A stretch of DNA of 64,000 nucleotides from Cordilura impudica (GCA_963682025.1 OY821520.1:236083530-236147529); one strand, 5' to 3'. Counted from the first letter of the stretch, positions 41,370 through 54,163 are shown. Numbers and translations: made by a program. The notes: generated by a model from the letters alone, not told the origin.

Positions 41370-42572
41370 CTTTAATGCGATTTATTATGATTGCACTTAA
41401 CAGATTTTATCTTTAATTATACCATTAAGGCGATAAAATTAGTTGGGCAAGCAAAAAACAAATAAATAAATAACTTTTTTTTAAATTAAAAATAGACGTA
41501 TGCTTTGTCTTACTTTGGATTACACCTACTGTATATATAATGTTTAAATTAAATTCCCTTTTCTAATTATTTTTATTTAATCTTTTAAAAATCTATTTTT
41601 CGACATTTTCAACATTTTTAAATTCATTTGAAGAATTTTAAAAAACTATCGGCAATGGTGTCGATCGAATTTAGTTTTTTTAAACAAACTAAAAAACTAA
41701 ATTCTTTCTAACATCATATTCTTATAGGTGTTTAATAAAAAGAAACATAAAAAAGTAACAAATTTCAGATAGAGAAAGAAAAGCTATTTGTTTTTCTTTT
41801 ACTAAGTATATAAAATTATTTAATTTTTTTATTAAATAATGTGCTTATTTTATAAAACGAAACGAATAAAACAAATGATTGAAATTGGTGTGAGGTGAAT
41901 TTTTAAAATTCTAAATTTTATAGATTTAAGCAAACAAAATTCTATTAATCGAGTATGAATTAATTTCTGAGTGTATTAAGCAATCAATGTCCATTTAAGG
42001 AATGTTCCGTTTCAAGTACGTAAAATTACAAATTCTAGTAGGCTATGGACCAAAATAATGTTATCTATATATTAATACGTGAAGGAAAACTTTTTCATCC
42101 CTTTTTAAGCATAATGCGGGCACGGAGGAATGTGAACATTTTCATAGTTATAGTTCATATGGAGGAGAAGTGCAGAATTTTAACATGTATGTATTTGCAT
42201 TTAATGAATAAATAGTCGAGCTCGAGGTCTTTGTTGAATTTATTTATTATTATAGATCTTCTTGGTCTTCAATATTTCCACCAGCTTCGCTGATCATCCT
42301 CAGGGATACATATATTAATGTTTACACTGAAAAATTTAATAAACTGATGTTAGCGATATTTCATCATCATAGTCATAATTGCACCCTGCTAACATCATTT
42401 TATTATTTTAATAATAAATATAAACTACAAATCGTTTATTTTTATGTCGTTTAAATTTTATCAGTCCATAAAAACTATTAGTTAGCTATTTTTATTACTC
42501 AATCAATTATTTTTTTGTTGTTGAAAAATAAATGAAATACACATTGTAAAATAGATTGTAAATAAAAGAAAC
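41370..42572. other. Intergenic AT-rich DNA, no gene seen
   Basis: No coding or RNA feature recognised. Confidence 0.45.
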
Positions 42573-42892
42573 AAGTAAGAGTGTTAAATTCGGCTGCGCC
42601 GAATTTTTTAATACCCTCCACCTGAGTCTTAAACTCTATATTACACCCAATGTTGAGTACGGCCACCACTTTTAAACTTTTGCCAATACTGAAACATTAA
42701 TTCCGAATATCAAAATTCAAATGATTCTTGGCTAAAAAGTATTATTATTAAAAATAAGCTAATTTTAAAATATTTTTATCTGAATTATTTTTTATTTTTA
42801 TCTGCATGACATTTAATACAAAAAAAAAAATACATAATAATAACAGGTAAGAAACTAAATAGAGAAATTTAAACTTTAAATATTTAATTTTT

Positions 42893-44568
42893 AGTTTCTA
42901 ATATTAAATTTTTAATTCTTAATTTTTAATTTTTAGTTTTTAATTTTTAATTTTTAATTTTTAATTTTTAATTTTTAATTTTTAATTTTTAATTTTTAAT
43001 TTTTAATTTTTAATTTTTAATTTTTAATTTTTAATTTTTAATTTTTAATTTTTAATTTTTAATTTTTAATTTTTAATTTTTAATTTTTAATTTTTAATTT
43101 TTAATTTTTAATTTTTAATTTTTAATTTTTAATTTTTAATTTTTAATTTTTAATTTTTAATTTTTAATTTTTAATTTTTAATTTTTAATTTTTAATTTTT
43201 AATTTTTAATTTTTAATTTTTAATTTTTAATTTTTAATTTTTAATTTTTAATTTTTAATTTTTAATTTTTAATTTTTAATTTTTAATTTTTAATTTTTAA
43301 ATTTTAATTTTTAATTTTTAATTTTTAATTTTTAATTTTTAATTTTTAATTTTTAATTTGTAATTTTTAATTTTTAATTTTTAATTTTTAATTTTTAATT
43401 TTTAATTTTTAATTTTTAATTTTTAATTTTTAATTTTTAATTTAAAATTTTTAATTTTAAATTTTTAATTTTTAATTTTTAATTTTTAATTTTTAATTTT
43501 TAATTTTTAATTTTTAATTTTTAATTTTTAATTTTTAATTTTTAATTTTTAATTTAAAATTTTTAATTTTAAATTTTTAATTTTTAATTTTTAATTTTTA
43601 ATTTTTAATTTTTAATTTTTAATTTTTAATTTTTAATTTTTAATTTTTAATTTTTAATTTTTAATTTTTAATTTTTAATTTTTAATTTTTAATTTTTAAT
43701 TTTTAATTTTTAATTTTTAATTTTAATTTTTAAATTTTAATTTTTAATTTTTAATTTTTAATTTTTAATTTTTAATTTTTAATTTTTAATTTTTAATTTT
43801 TAATTTTTAATTTTTAATTTTTAATTTTTAATTTTTAATTTTTAATTTTTAATTTTTAATTTTTAATTTTTAATTTTTAATTTTTAATTTTTAATTTTTA
43901 ATTTTTAATTTTTAATTTTTAATTTTTAATTTTTAATTTTTAATTTTTAATTTTTAATTTTTAATTTTTAATTTTTAATTTTTAATTTTTAATTTTTAAT
44001 TTTTAATTTTTAATTTTTAATTTTTAATTTTTAATTTTTAGTTTTTAATTTTTAATTTTTAATTTTTAATTTTTAATTTTTAATATTTAATTTTTAATTT
44101 TTAATTTTTAATTTTTAATTTTTAATTTTTAATTTTTAATTTTTAATTTTTAATTTTTAATTTTTAATTTTTAATTTTTAATTTTTAATTTTTAATTTTT
44201 GATTTTTAATTTCTAATTTTTAATTTTTAATTTTTAATTTTTAATTTTTAATTTTTAATTTTTAATTTTTAATTTTTAATTTTTAATTTTTAATTTTTAA
44301 TTTTTAATTTTTTATTTTTAATTTTTAATTTTTAATTTTTAATTTTTAATTTTTAATTTTTAATTTTTAATTTTTAATTTTTAATTTTTAATTTTTGATT
44401 TTTAATTTTTAATTTTTAATTTTCAATTTTTAATTTTTAATTTTTAATTTTTAATTTTAAATTTTTAATTTTAATTTTAATTTTTAATTTTTAATTTTTA
44501 ATTTTTCATTTTTAATTTTTAATTTTTAATTTTTAATTTTTAATTTTTAATTTTTAATTTTTAATTAT
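42893..44568. repeat. AATTTTT heptamer array, left block
   Basis: About 1.68 kb of nearly pure 7-bp repeats (AATTTTT). Occasional variants (AAATTTTTAATTTTA, a G or C substitution, one-base slips near 43440 and 43555 that are duplicated as a block) show local segmental duplication. Confidence 0.95.
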
Positions 44569-44569
44569 T

Positions 44570-45276
44570 AACCAAAAATATTTGCCCCAGACCCATCTTT
44601 AATTATACCGATCGAATCAGAATCACTTCGTCTGTGTGTCCGTCCGTTCGTCTGTGTGTCCATGTAAACCTTGTAATCAAACTGCAGGTCGCAAATGTGA
44701 ATATATTTTGATGAAATTTGGTATGTAAGCTTTTATCAGCCATGGGATGAACGCTTTTGAAATTGGTGAAATTCGGTCCATGTTCAAACCTAGCGCCCAT
44801 ACAACTTACCCCTAGGAAATCGACATAAATTGCCATAAGATCCAAATTGTCATATAGATCTTACTCAAATTGGGTTTGTATGCGTTCATTACATCCATTA
44901 ATGAGTAGTCCAAAAATGATCCCTTTGGTCTCATATAGAGCTGCTTCCCGATATTAACTTAAATCTGTTAAAAAACAAAAATATTGCACTGATTCTTCTC
45001 AAATTTTGCTTGTAAATGTTTTTGCAAAATACAAGAGACGTTACCAACCATGGTCAGGATCGGTCTATTTTTGGACATAGTCCCCATATATATATAGCAT
45101 CCGATATGAACTTTTTCATATCTGCAGCCAAAAAAATTAATAAAAATCCCACTCAAATTTGGCTTTTGCTTATTTCCTATGTCCAGTTAGTTGAGCCTAA
45201 GAGATAGGGTTTCCAAACGCATGGTATAGGGTATCGTATAGTCGGTCTAGACCGACTATAATTTTCTTACTTGTTA
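44570..45276 (-). repeat. INE-1fam copy J inside the heptamer array
   Basis: Reverse copy starting truncated at ACCAAAAATATTTGCCCC and ending with the intact palindrome and ATTTTCTTACTTGTT. Heptamer repeats lie directly on both sides. Confidence 0.88.
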
Positions 45277-45872
45277 ATTTTTAATTTTAAGTTTTTAATT
45301 TTTTATTTTTAATTTTTAATATTTAATTATTAATTTTTAATTTTTAATTTTTAATTTTTAATTTTTAATTTTTAATTTTTAATTTTTAATTTTTAATTTT
45401 TAATTTTTAATTTTTAATTTTTAATTTTTAATTTTTAATTTTTAATTTTTAATTTTTAATTTTTAATTTTTAATTTTTAATTTTTAATTTTTAATTTTTA
45501 ATTTTTAATTTTTAATTTTTAATTTTTAATTTTTAATTTTTAATTTTTAATTTTTAATTTTTAATTTTTAATTTTTAATTTTTAATTTTCAATTTTTAAT
45601 TTTTAATGTTTAATTTTTAATTTTTAATTTTTAATTTTTAATTTTTAATTTTTAATTTTTAATTTTTAATTTTTAATTTTTAATTTTTAATTTTTAATTT
45701 TTTATTTTTTATTTTTAATTTTTAGTTTTTAATTTTTAATTTTTAATTTTTAATTTTTAATTTTTAATTTTTAATTTTTAATTTTTAATTTTTAATTTTT
45801 AATTTTTAATTTTTAATTTTTAATTTTTAATTTTTAATTTTTAATTTTTAATTTTTAATTTTTAATTTTTAA
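45277..45872. repeat. AATTTTT heptamer array, middle block
   Basis: About 0.6 kb of the same AATTTTT repeat resuming after INE copy J. Confidence 0.95.
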
Positions 45873-46207
45873 TTTTCATTTTTCATTTTTCAATTTTTAT
45901 TTTCCATTTTTCATTTTTCAATTTTCATTTTCCATTTTTGAGTTTTCATTTTCCATTTTTCATTTTCTATTTTCAGTTTTTAATTTTTCAATTTTATTTT
46001 CCATTTTTCATTTTTCAATTTTCATTTTCCGTTTTTCATTTTTTAATTTTCAATTTTCATTTTCCATTTTTCGGTTTTTCAGTTTTCCATTTTTCAATTC
46101 TCATTTTCCATTTTGCATTTTCCATTTTTTAAGTTTCATTTTCCATTTTTCATTTTCCATTTTTCAATTTTCATTTTCCATTTTCCATTTTTTATTTTTC
46201 AATTTTC

Positions 46208-46239
<32 letters not shown>

Positions 46240-46745
46240 TTAATTGTTTAATTTTCATTTTCCATTTTTCAATTTTCATTTTCCATTTTCCATTTTTAAT
46301 TTTTCAATTTTCATTTTCCATTTTTCAATTTTCATTTTCCATTTTGCATTTTCCATTTTGCATTCTCCATTTTTCAATTTTCATTTTTCGTTTCGCATTT
46401 TCCATTTTTCAATGTTCAGTTTCCATTTTCCATTTTCCATTTTTCAATTTGCATTTTCCATTTTCCATTTTTCATTTTCCATTTTGCGTTTTCCATTTTT
46501 CATTTTTCATTTTCTATTTTCCATTTCACATTTTCCATTTTCCATTTTCCGTTTTTCATTTTCCATTTTCCATTTTTCATTTTCCATTCTCCATTTTTCA
46601 TTTTCTATTTTCCATTTTTCATTTTTCATTTTTCAATTTTCTTTTTTCATTTTCCATTTTTCATTTTCTATTCTCCATTTTTCATTTTCTATTTTAAATT
46701 TTACGTTTTTCATTTTCCATTTTTCATTTTCCATTTTTCGTTTTA
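45873..46745. repeat. CATTTTC/CATTTTT heptamer array, right block
   Basis: Keeps the 7-bp period but with CATTTTC, CATTTTT and CAATTTT variants in irregular order. It is continuous with the AATTTTT block, so it is the same array with a different variant set. Long frames of repeated H-F-P-F-x-I-F residues here are artefacts: a 7-bp period gives a 7-residue cycle free of stops. Confidence 0.95.
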
Positions 46746-47824
46746 ATTTTTTCTTTCATATTGGCGATTTTTTTTATTATAACGTGATAACGATAAAAAA
46801 ATATGTGGCAATGCTAGTAACATGAGCTATGTTATTGTGTTCTTGGTATTTTTAATATATCGCACAAAAAGGGTTACAACTGTATTTTTTTTTTTGCGAA
46901 AGACTAGAAAAATCGATGTCAGATTTTTACAGTGGATAGATATGACCACTGTGTATCGTTTTCTTGCAAAAAGTGAATATTGAAAAATTTTGAGTTGACT
47001 CATTTAGAGGTACAGGTGCGATATATGCATAATATTTTTGTGGCATTTTTTATGTTGTTGTACAATTATTATGTTCAACCACTAAACTGTTACAACAAAC
47101 ACACTGGGTTTTATGTTTTTTTTAGAGGTATCTACATATTTTTGCTCGTATCTAATCACAATGATGCCCGATTTAGCCCATTTTTAATACCAACCTGCTG
47201 GGAATTATGGCAAATGATACCATTGCAATCTTGTCAAGTGAGATGGCTTTTTTGTGAATGAGCGTGATTTTAACAGACAGACGGACAGACGGACATCGCT
47301 ATATCGACTCGAGCTGTGATAAGGATCAAGAATATATACTTTTTGGGGTCAGAAAGAAGTTTTTCGATCTGTTACAAATGGAAAAACCTATATATACCTT
47401 CTTCCACTGACGTGTGGAGGGAATAAAAATATATATAAAAATATTTTATATTTTAAATTAATTTTAGCAATAAAATATTTTGAGTGTATGAATCAGTCTT
47501 CCGTTAGAATGAAGTGCTTTCATGGTAATGCTGCGCGAATAATACTGACAAAGCCTATAAATCTACCAAGCTATCAAGACAGATTTTTATGGGTCAAAGA
47601 GCTCGATGGTATCGTGTGAAACTATTTAGCTTAAAATTGTATTAAGAAATGGCTCTGAGTGGTCAAGGTTTCTGAATTCATCTTATTTCATGAACTGAAA
47701 GGGAGACTAAATAGGGGTTTACATTAACAGAGATTTCCACCACTTATAGCAACAATCTTTTAATAGTTCAATTTTTGAAAGCATGGGTATCTCAATTACG
47801 GATTACGAGGGCAGTTCAATAACT

Positions 47825-48281
47825 CCGTGACTTTTTAATTAAAAATCAACAGTGCTTCTGTCAACTGCGATCTGTTAATAGACTATTGTAAAATTTTGAG
47901 GAAGCTGCATCATTTAGGAAAAAAGGGTTTTCGAGTGCTCATAAAACATTATTTTTTGTGGAACAAACCATCCCCGAAACCAATGAAAGGTTTGATAAAT
48001 ACTATCAACTGATTTACTGGATTCCATTGTAGTCGAAAGTTCAGGTTATCAGGAATGACATTGGACGATCAGAGAATGAAAGTGCGTGAAGTGGCTGAGG
48101 TTGTATTCGTGGGTATATCCTAATTTATATGTATATTTGGACATAAAAAAGCTATCTGCGCGATGGACACTGCGATTACTCACACTCGACCATAAGCATA
48201 ACCATCTGACCATTTCAAAGGAGTGTTTAGTGCTGTTCAGCCGTAATCCAAGGGAGTTCTTTAACCTTTCCGTACTCGTAC
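47825..48281 (+). pseudogene. Mariner transposase relic, N-terminal half
   Basis: Stitched frames read EQTIPETNERFDKYYQ, LDDQRMKVREVAEVV, then HKKLSARWTLRLLTLDHKH and ISKECLVLFSRNPREFF. These match the order of a mariner transposase N-terminus (paired-type helix-turn-helix, then the KLSARWVPRLL region before the first catalytic Asp). Frameshifts and stops are present, and the catalytic domain is absent. Confidence 0.8.
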
Positions 48282-48401
48282 TCATTGTGGCCGAATAGGT
48301 CGGATGGAGTAACAAAATAACCAAAAACAAAATTTCTCAAAAATTTTTTTTTTTTTTGTTAAAATATTGCCCTATTTGGAAAATAATTTTTTTTTTACTT
48401 A

Positions 48402-48562
48402 GTCTGTGTTCACATATGAAAGTTTTCTTGCTGAAAGTCTTGAGTTTATAGGTGAGACGGGAGAGAATAATGGCAGGCGGTACATACTTTCATGTACTCT
48501 GAAATTCTCTTTTGTTTCTTGCTTCCCAATTGTCAAAGTGAAGTTATCTTATGTTTGCTTTC
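48402..48562 (+). mobile_element. MITE, TTTACACATG family, copy 3, truncated
   Basis: Starts after TTA with GTCTGTGTTCACATATGAAAG and matches the first 160 bp of 29354-29728. It stops where INE-1fam copy K begins. Confidence 0.75.
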
Positions 48563-48563
48563 A

Positions 48564-48884
48564 TTATACCCTATACCACTATGTGGTTTGGGTATAATGA
48601 CTTTGTGCTGCTGTTTGTGACTACCAAAAATATTTGACCTAGACCCATCTTTTATTACACCGATCGACTCAGAATCACTTTCTGAGTCGGTTTAGCGATG
48701 TCCGTCCGTCCGTCCGTCCGTCTGTGTGTCCATGTAAACCTTGTAATCAAACTACAGGTCGCAAATATGAATAGATTTGGATGAAATTAGGTATATAAGC
48801 TTTTATCGGCCATATGATGAAGCTATTGAAAGTGGTGCAAATCGTTCCATGTTCAGACCTATTTTCCATACAAATGACCCCTAC
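48564..48884 (-). repeat. INE-1fam copy K, truncated
   Basis: Reverse copy from TTATACCCTATACCACTATG to ATACAAATGACCCCTAC; about 430 bp of the palindrome-bearing half is missing. Confidence 0.82.
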
Positions 48885-49549
48885 TTTTTTTTATCAACTC
48901 TGGTAGAAAAATTTAAAAGTTTCCATTGTTTTGGCATCACTAAAAAAATTTGTAAGATCATTTCTGTCATTACCACGACCCTGCCTGCAAAATTTCAGAT
49001 CGATTGGGTCACGGGAAAGTGGTTAAAATCTATCCAAAATTTGTTCGACAAGCAGGCACTACGAGTTAATATAAAGGGAGTAAAAATTCACCAACATCTA
49101 AAGCAAATAATGCTAAAATACTTAGTTGTTAATAAAAAAAAAAAATGTAAATTTAGCAAAAAAATTTATGTATTAATTTATTTAAAGAGAAAAACACAAA
49201 AATAACGTTTGATGTTGTATTTTTTGTGTGTAATATTTACATATACATACATACACATATTAAATAATACAAATAATATACATATATTATATATATGTAT
49301 GTATTATAGGTATCCATAGTAACTGCATGTAAGAAATAAATATATTATTTTATTTGCATAAAATTCTGCAATATTTTGTTGTGGGGAAAATACATTTTTT
49401 TGCATTAACGGAGTGTCACTTCATTTTGCTCAGCGTGACTATGCCGCAGTAGATGGCGCCACAATTTTTGTTCTAATTAGCTTTGCAATAGTTATTTCTA
49501 TTTTAACATGAATGTCAATATTTTCAACTAGATATCATACAGAACAATG
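48885..49549. other. Unassigned sequence
   Basis: Contains a GC-richer stretch (CAGATCGATTGGGTCACGGG near 48998) that looks like part of another repeat, and TA-rich microsatellite around 49240-49300. The 48777-49205 frame mixes INE and this sequence and has no support. Confidence 0.4.
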
Positions 49550-49552
49550 TTA

Positions 49553-50044
49553 AGGTGCTATTAAACGATGTGTTTTTTACATATGTACTGTCACTTTTTT
49601 TTATCCATATGAAATTCCTCATGTCTGTCAAAATTGTCTTTTACATACGATTCATAATTTTTGCTATCACACGTGCATATGTATTTCCGTATGACATAAC
49701 CTCTAAATGTAAACAACAGCTGATTTAATTTATGAATTTACAAAAATTTATTGTTAAAAAAAGGTTATATATTTTTTAATTATTAATTAATACTAAACAA
49801 TTTATTTTTCTTTCAATATTAATCTTTAAAATTTACTCTGATTTTCTTTCGCCACAAGCAGTGTTGTATTTTCATATGTTTGTCATGCAAAAATAGAACC
49901 TGTTCTAATTGAAAAATGTACATGTGACTTTCCTCATGTATTGTACATAAAAAATGCTTCATATGTATCACACGATGTGTACAACTTTTGTTGTGGGAAA
50001 ATTTGACAGTACATATGTAAAAAACACATCATGTAATAGCACCT
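49553..50044. mobile_element. MITE, AGGTGCTATTA family, TTA duplication
   Basis: 492 bp with inverted ends AGGTGCTATTAAACGATGTG and its mirror CACATCATGTAATAGCACCT. TTA at 49550-49552 and at 50045-50047. Confidence 0.82.
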
Positions 50045-50047
50045 TTA

Positions 50048-51484
50048 AGAGTATACACGGGCTGGTCTTTTATGTCATACGGTTTTTCATTATTCTTTTA
50101 CAAATATGAACATAAGTTTGGCATATTAACTTTTTGTTGTCTTTATAAAATACAGTTACCGAGTTCATCAATGAGTTTTTTGCTTTGAAAACAGTTCTAC
50201 ATAGTTATATAGAATTATTATTCTGCTTTACCTACAAAATATCGGATTGCGTTGCGATTACATCTAATTTTTAAAAATTGTTTATAATTACTAAAGCATT
50301 ATTATTCACATAAATACAAAATTGCATTTTTTAAATTTTCCATTCAAATTTAAGAAAATATCAATTCTAAAAACTGGAATTAATATTTCCAATTATAAAT
50401 TAGAAAATATTAATTGAATTTCAGAAAATCATATCAAAACGTCGGAAATAATAATTTTAAATTTAAAAGACATCAGTTGCATCTTAATATATAAATTTTA
50501 TTCGTTAAACACAAATTGAAATTCCAAAAAAAAAAAAACACCAAATACCTATGTTTACATTTAAAAAATGTTTACATTTAAAAAAAATATTGGCATTGGC
50601 ATAATAGCTTTTCAGTAACTTCTTTTAACGATAATCGTCGAATCGTTAAAAAAAGAAAATTGCAAAATTATCAGTAAAATTTTTAAACGATATTGTTAAA
50701 GTCAGCTGTTGTTGTTATCTAAACGACAACCATTTTTGTGTTGTTTATTCAATCGATAAAAACTTAAATTTTTAGGTTGAAATGTCGTCATACATAAATA
50801 AAAATCATAAAATAGTGAAAATATTTTGCTTCTATTAAAAAACTTTTTTATATAAATAAAAAAATTAAATAGCATATTCAATTCATTATTTCATTTTCAA
50901 ATAAATAAACAGAAATATTAGTAAAAAAATAGAGATATTAAACATAAACATAAAATCATCCTGTCAAACACGAAGTAATTTGTTTTTTCTATTCTTCTTT
51001 GTGTTTTTCGCTTATTTTAACAGAGATGCCACTCGTTTATAATTTAAATAAATAGAAAAATAGATTTGTCGACTGTCGTTAAGATGTGTGTACTTAGTGA
51101 ATCACTTAATCCTCAGTGCAAACAACAATAGCTGTCGGATCATTGAATTCGCACTACAGAAAACATTAATTTAAATTCAATGAATTTTAGAAAAACTCAA
51201 ATGATATTTAAGAATTGCGAACATAAAAATTGTTACATAAATAAACGCAATTTGATGAGAATGTTATTTATACATATATTATATCTCACAATTTTTTTTT
51301 TTTGATGAATATTTGAAGTTTTTCAGAAAATAAAGATAACAAATTATTTTATTTAAAATGTTTGGGACATTTGGTTTCTTGCGTTTGGCATCCCTAATTT
51401 GATTATTTATTATTATAAATTTATTCTCTATGTTTTCCAAATATGGCAATATTTTAATAAAAAAAGTTGAGAGAGCTTTTTTTC
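50048..51484. other. Intergenic AT-rich DNA, no gene seen
   Basis: ACAGTTACCGAGTTCAT near 50152 also occurs in the foldback at 27998. No coding feature was recognised. Confidence 0.45.
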
Positions 51485-51889
51485 TGGTTATTATTTTGTT
51501 ACTCCATCCGACCTATATGGCCGCAATGAAAAAATATTTCGCCAGTTAAAAAAAAAAACTATACAGCCATCTCCAATTAGCACGATTTAATGCATATAGC
51601 CACCCTACACAACCATTACCTTTGCAATGGAGGTTAGGGCGAGCTATTTAATTAGCAAAAACTAAATTAAACGAGAAGTTATGTCATATAACCGGAAACG
51701 CATGCATATAGGTATATAACCTAGATGCATGCCGAGCAGCAACCACGATGACCAAAAAGCAAACACCGAAATATATCCGAAATAATAGAAAAGACGAAAA
51801 CCAACCCAAAGAATTTGCTGAAATAATTTGGTATTAAGTTTAACAAATTGTTTACTTTTTCCAATATTTAGTTTACATTTATTATCAAT

Positions 51890-51933
51890 ACTCAAAGATT
51901 CGGCACAGCCGAATTTAACACTCTTACTTGTTG
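51890..51933 (-). repeat. INE-2fam solo palindrome end
   Basis: GATTCGGCACAGCCGAATTT then AACACTCTTACTTGTT: only the palindrome end of the INE-2fam element. Confidence 0.65.
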
Positions 51934-52512
51934 TAAAATAGATTGCAAATAAAGATAAAATTAAAAAATTTTTACACCCACTGCAACTAACTGTTTCCAA
52001 TCTTATTCTACGATGCAGTTTCTTCTCATTTTCTTGTTTTGTTTGGAAAATCTACAACACTTACGTACACATTTTCGTAAATAAACTTAACGAATGAAAA
52101 ACTACACAAAATTGTAAGTAAGTGTTAGTATGTATGTATGTATGTAGTATTGTGTTTTATGCACAATTTGCTGATGTAAACAGCCCTAGCGCATTATTTC
52201 AATACAAATTGTTGTTGTTATACTCGACTTCCATTATCTACAAGATGTGCTAGAGCCGTTTGTTACCAAGACTGAGAACCCTTAATATAAAATAGAAAAA
52301 CAAAAGCAAGACACTTAAAAACTATTTACAATATTGACAAAGAAAAGAACCTTTTATAAGTACAAAAACAAATGTACATATACAATATTTTAAGAGTTAT
52401 TATTTGTTAACCCGTGTATGCTCCAACAGATCAACAAATCAGGCAAAAATAATGCCTGTAAAACCATTTGTAGTCATAGTCTCCATATAAAGTTGAACCA
52501 AGATCCTATGTC
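51934..52512. other. Spacer, no gene seen
   Basis: AT-rich, with a short GTAT microsatellite near 52130. Nothing coding recognised. Confidence 0.45.
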
Positions 52513-53183
52513 ACTGATGTTTGTAACTACCAAAAATTTTTGACCTAGGCCCATCTTTCATTATATCGATCGAATCAGAATAATTTTCTGAGTCATTTAG
52601 CGATGTCTGTCCGTCCATCCGTCCGTCCGTCAATGTGTGTGCCCAGGTAAACCTTGTAATCAAACTACAGGTCGCAAATATGAATATATTGTAACGAAAT
52701 TTGATACATATTATCTGATCGTCATTAGGACGAACGCTATTGAAATTGGTGAAAATCGGTGTATGTTTAGACCCAGTCCCCATACAAATGAACCCTATGA
52801 GATCGACTTAAATTGCCATAATACCCAAATTAGCATATAGATCATGGTCAAATTTGGTTATTTGTGTTTATTACACCCGTTAACCAGTAGTCCAAAAATA
52901 TACCCTGTAGGAGATTTCTTAGTCATAGCCCCAATATAAAGCTTCACTTCAATCTATCAAAAAACCAAATTAGCACACATATATGGTTTGTATATGTTTT
53001 TTGCAAAAAATGAGTGACCTTACCAAATATGATCATTATCCGATATGAACAATGCCAATGTCACCCATTTGGTTTATGTTTATTTTCTATACCCAATTAG
53101 TTGGACCTGAGACACCCTCTCTAAACGCACGGTATAGGGTATCGTATAGTCGGTCTAGACGGACTACAATTTTCTTACTTGTT
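52513..53183 (-). repeat. INE-1fam copy L, diverged
   Basis: Reverse copy from CTGATGTTTGTAACTACC to GGTCTAGACGGACTACAATT and TTCTTACTTGTT. The palindrome has two mismatches, and there are internal deletions near 53040. Confidence 0.8.
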
Positions 53184-53383
53184 ATTATATTGGTTAATGA
53201 CTAAAAAGAGGGTAATGAGAACATCAGACTTCATTCATGAGTTAACAACCGCAAAAAATAGGTTAAAAAACTGATTTTTAAAGAAAAAAAAAAAAAAAAA
53301 TAGAGCGACAAGAAACACTAGTTGAATAGTAATTATAAAGGAAGTACTACCTGCATCCTAATTATAAAAATTTCCATACTTTT

Positions 53384-54163
53384 TATACCCTATACCACTA
53401 TGTGGTTTGGGTATAATGACTTTGTGCTGCTGTTTGTAACTACCAAAAAAATATTTGACCTAGACCCATCTTTTATTATACCGATCGGCTCAGAATCACT
53501 TTCTGAGTCGATTTATCAATGTCCGTCCGTCCGTCTGTGTGTCCATGTAAACCTTGTAATCAAACTACAGGTCGCAAATATGAATATATTTTATTGAAAT
53601 TTAGTATATAGACTGTTATCGGCTGAATGCCACTGAAATTGGTGAAATTTGGTCCATGTTCAGACCTAGTCCCCACACAAATGACCCCTATGAAATCGAC
53701 TTAAATTTCCATAAGATCCAAATTATCATATAGATGTCGGTCAACTTGGGTTTGTGTGTGTTTATTACATCCATTTATCAATTGTCCAAAAATAAACCCC
53801 ATGTGGCAATTCTTTGTCATAGCCCCCATATAACGCCGCTTCCCAATTTTCACTTAAATCTATCAAAAAACAAAAAATATTGCACAGATTTTTCTCAAAT
53901 TTGGTTTGTGTATACTTTTTCAAAATATAAGTGACTTTACCAAACATGGTCAGGATCGGTACATTTTTCGACCTAGGCCTCATATAAATATAGCATCCGA
54001 TATGAACTTTTTCATATCTGCAGCCAAAAAAATTAATAACAATGCCACTCAAATTTGCTTATTTTCTATATCCACTTAGTTGGACCGAAGAGATAGAGTG
54101 TCTAAACCATGGTATAGGGTATCATATAGTCGGTCTAGGCCGACTATAATTTTCTTACTTGTT
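53384..54163 (-). repeat. INE-1fam copy M, full length
   Basis: Reverse copy from TATACCCTATACCACTATG to GTCGGTCTAGGCCGACTATA and TTCTTACTTGTT. It lies 200 bp from copy L in the same orientation. Confidence 0.88.

Larger units (their letters stand above)
42573..47429 (+). repeat. INE-2fam element expanded by an internal 7-bp satellite
   Basis: The left end reads AACAAGTAAGAGTGTTAAATT, then CGGCTGCGCCG and AATACCCTCCACC. The right end (47240-47429) has GACAGACGGACAGACGGAC and ends ACGTGTGGAGGGAATAAAA. Both are in the same orientation and order expected for one INE-2fam copy. Between them lie the heptamer arrays and INE-1fam copy J. That the two ends belong to one element is inference. Confidence 0.55.
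48282..51528. repeat. Region bounded by 44-bp inverted repeats
   Basis: TAGGTCGGATGGAGTAACAA near 48296 is mirrored by TTGTTACTCCATCCGACCTA near 51497, as part of arms at 48282-48325 and 51485-51528. The span between holds other MITEs and an INE copy. It could be one 3.2-kb element full of insertions or two solo copies of a small repeat. Confidence 0.5.

Noticed and set aside
42893..46745. CRISPR-like array
   Set aside because: Units are 7 bp with no unique spacers; this is a simple satellite in a eukaryotic genome.
45938..46825. Long overlapping plus-strand frames rich in F, H, I and P
   Set aside because: They lie entirely in the 7-bp CATTTTC/CATTTTT repeat; a 7-bp period read in triplets gives a stop-free 7-residue cycle.
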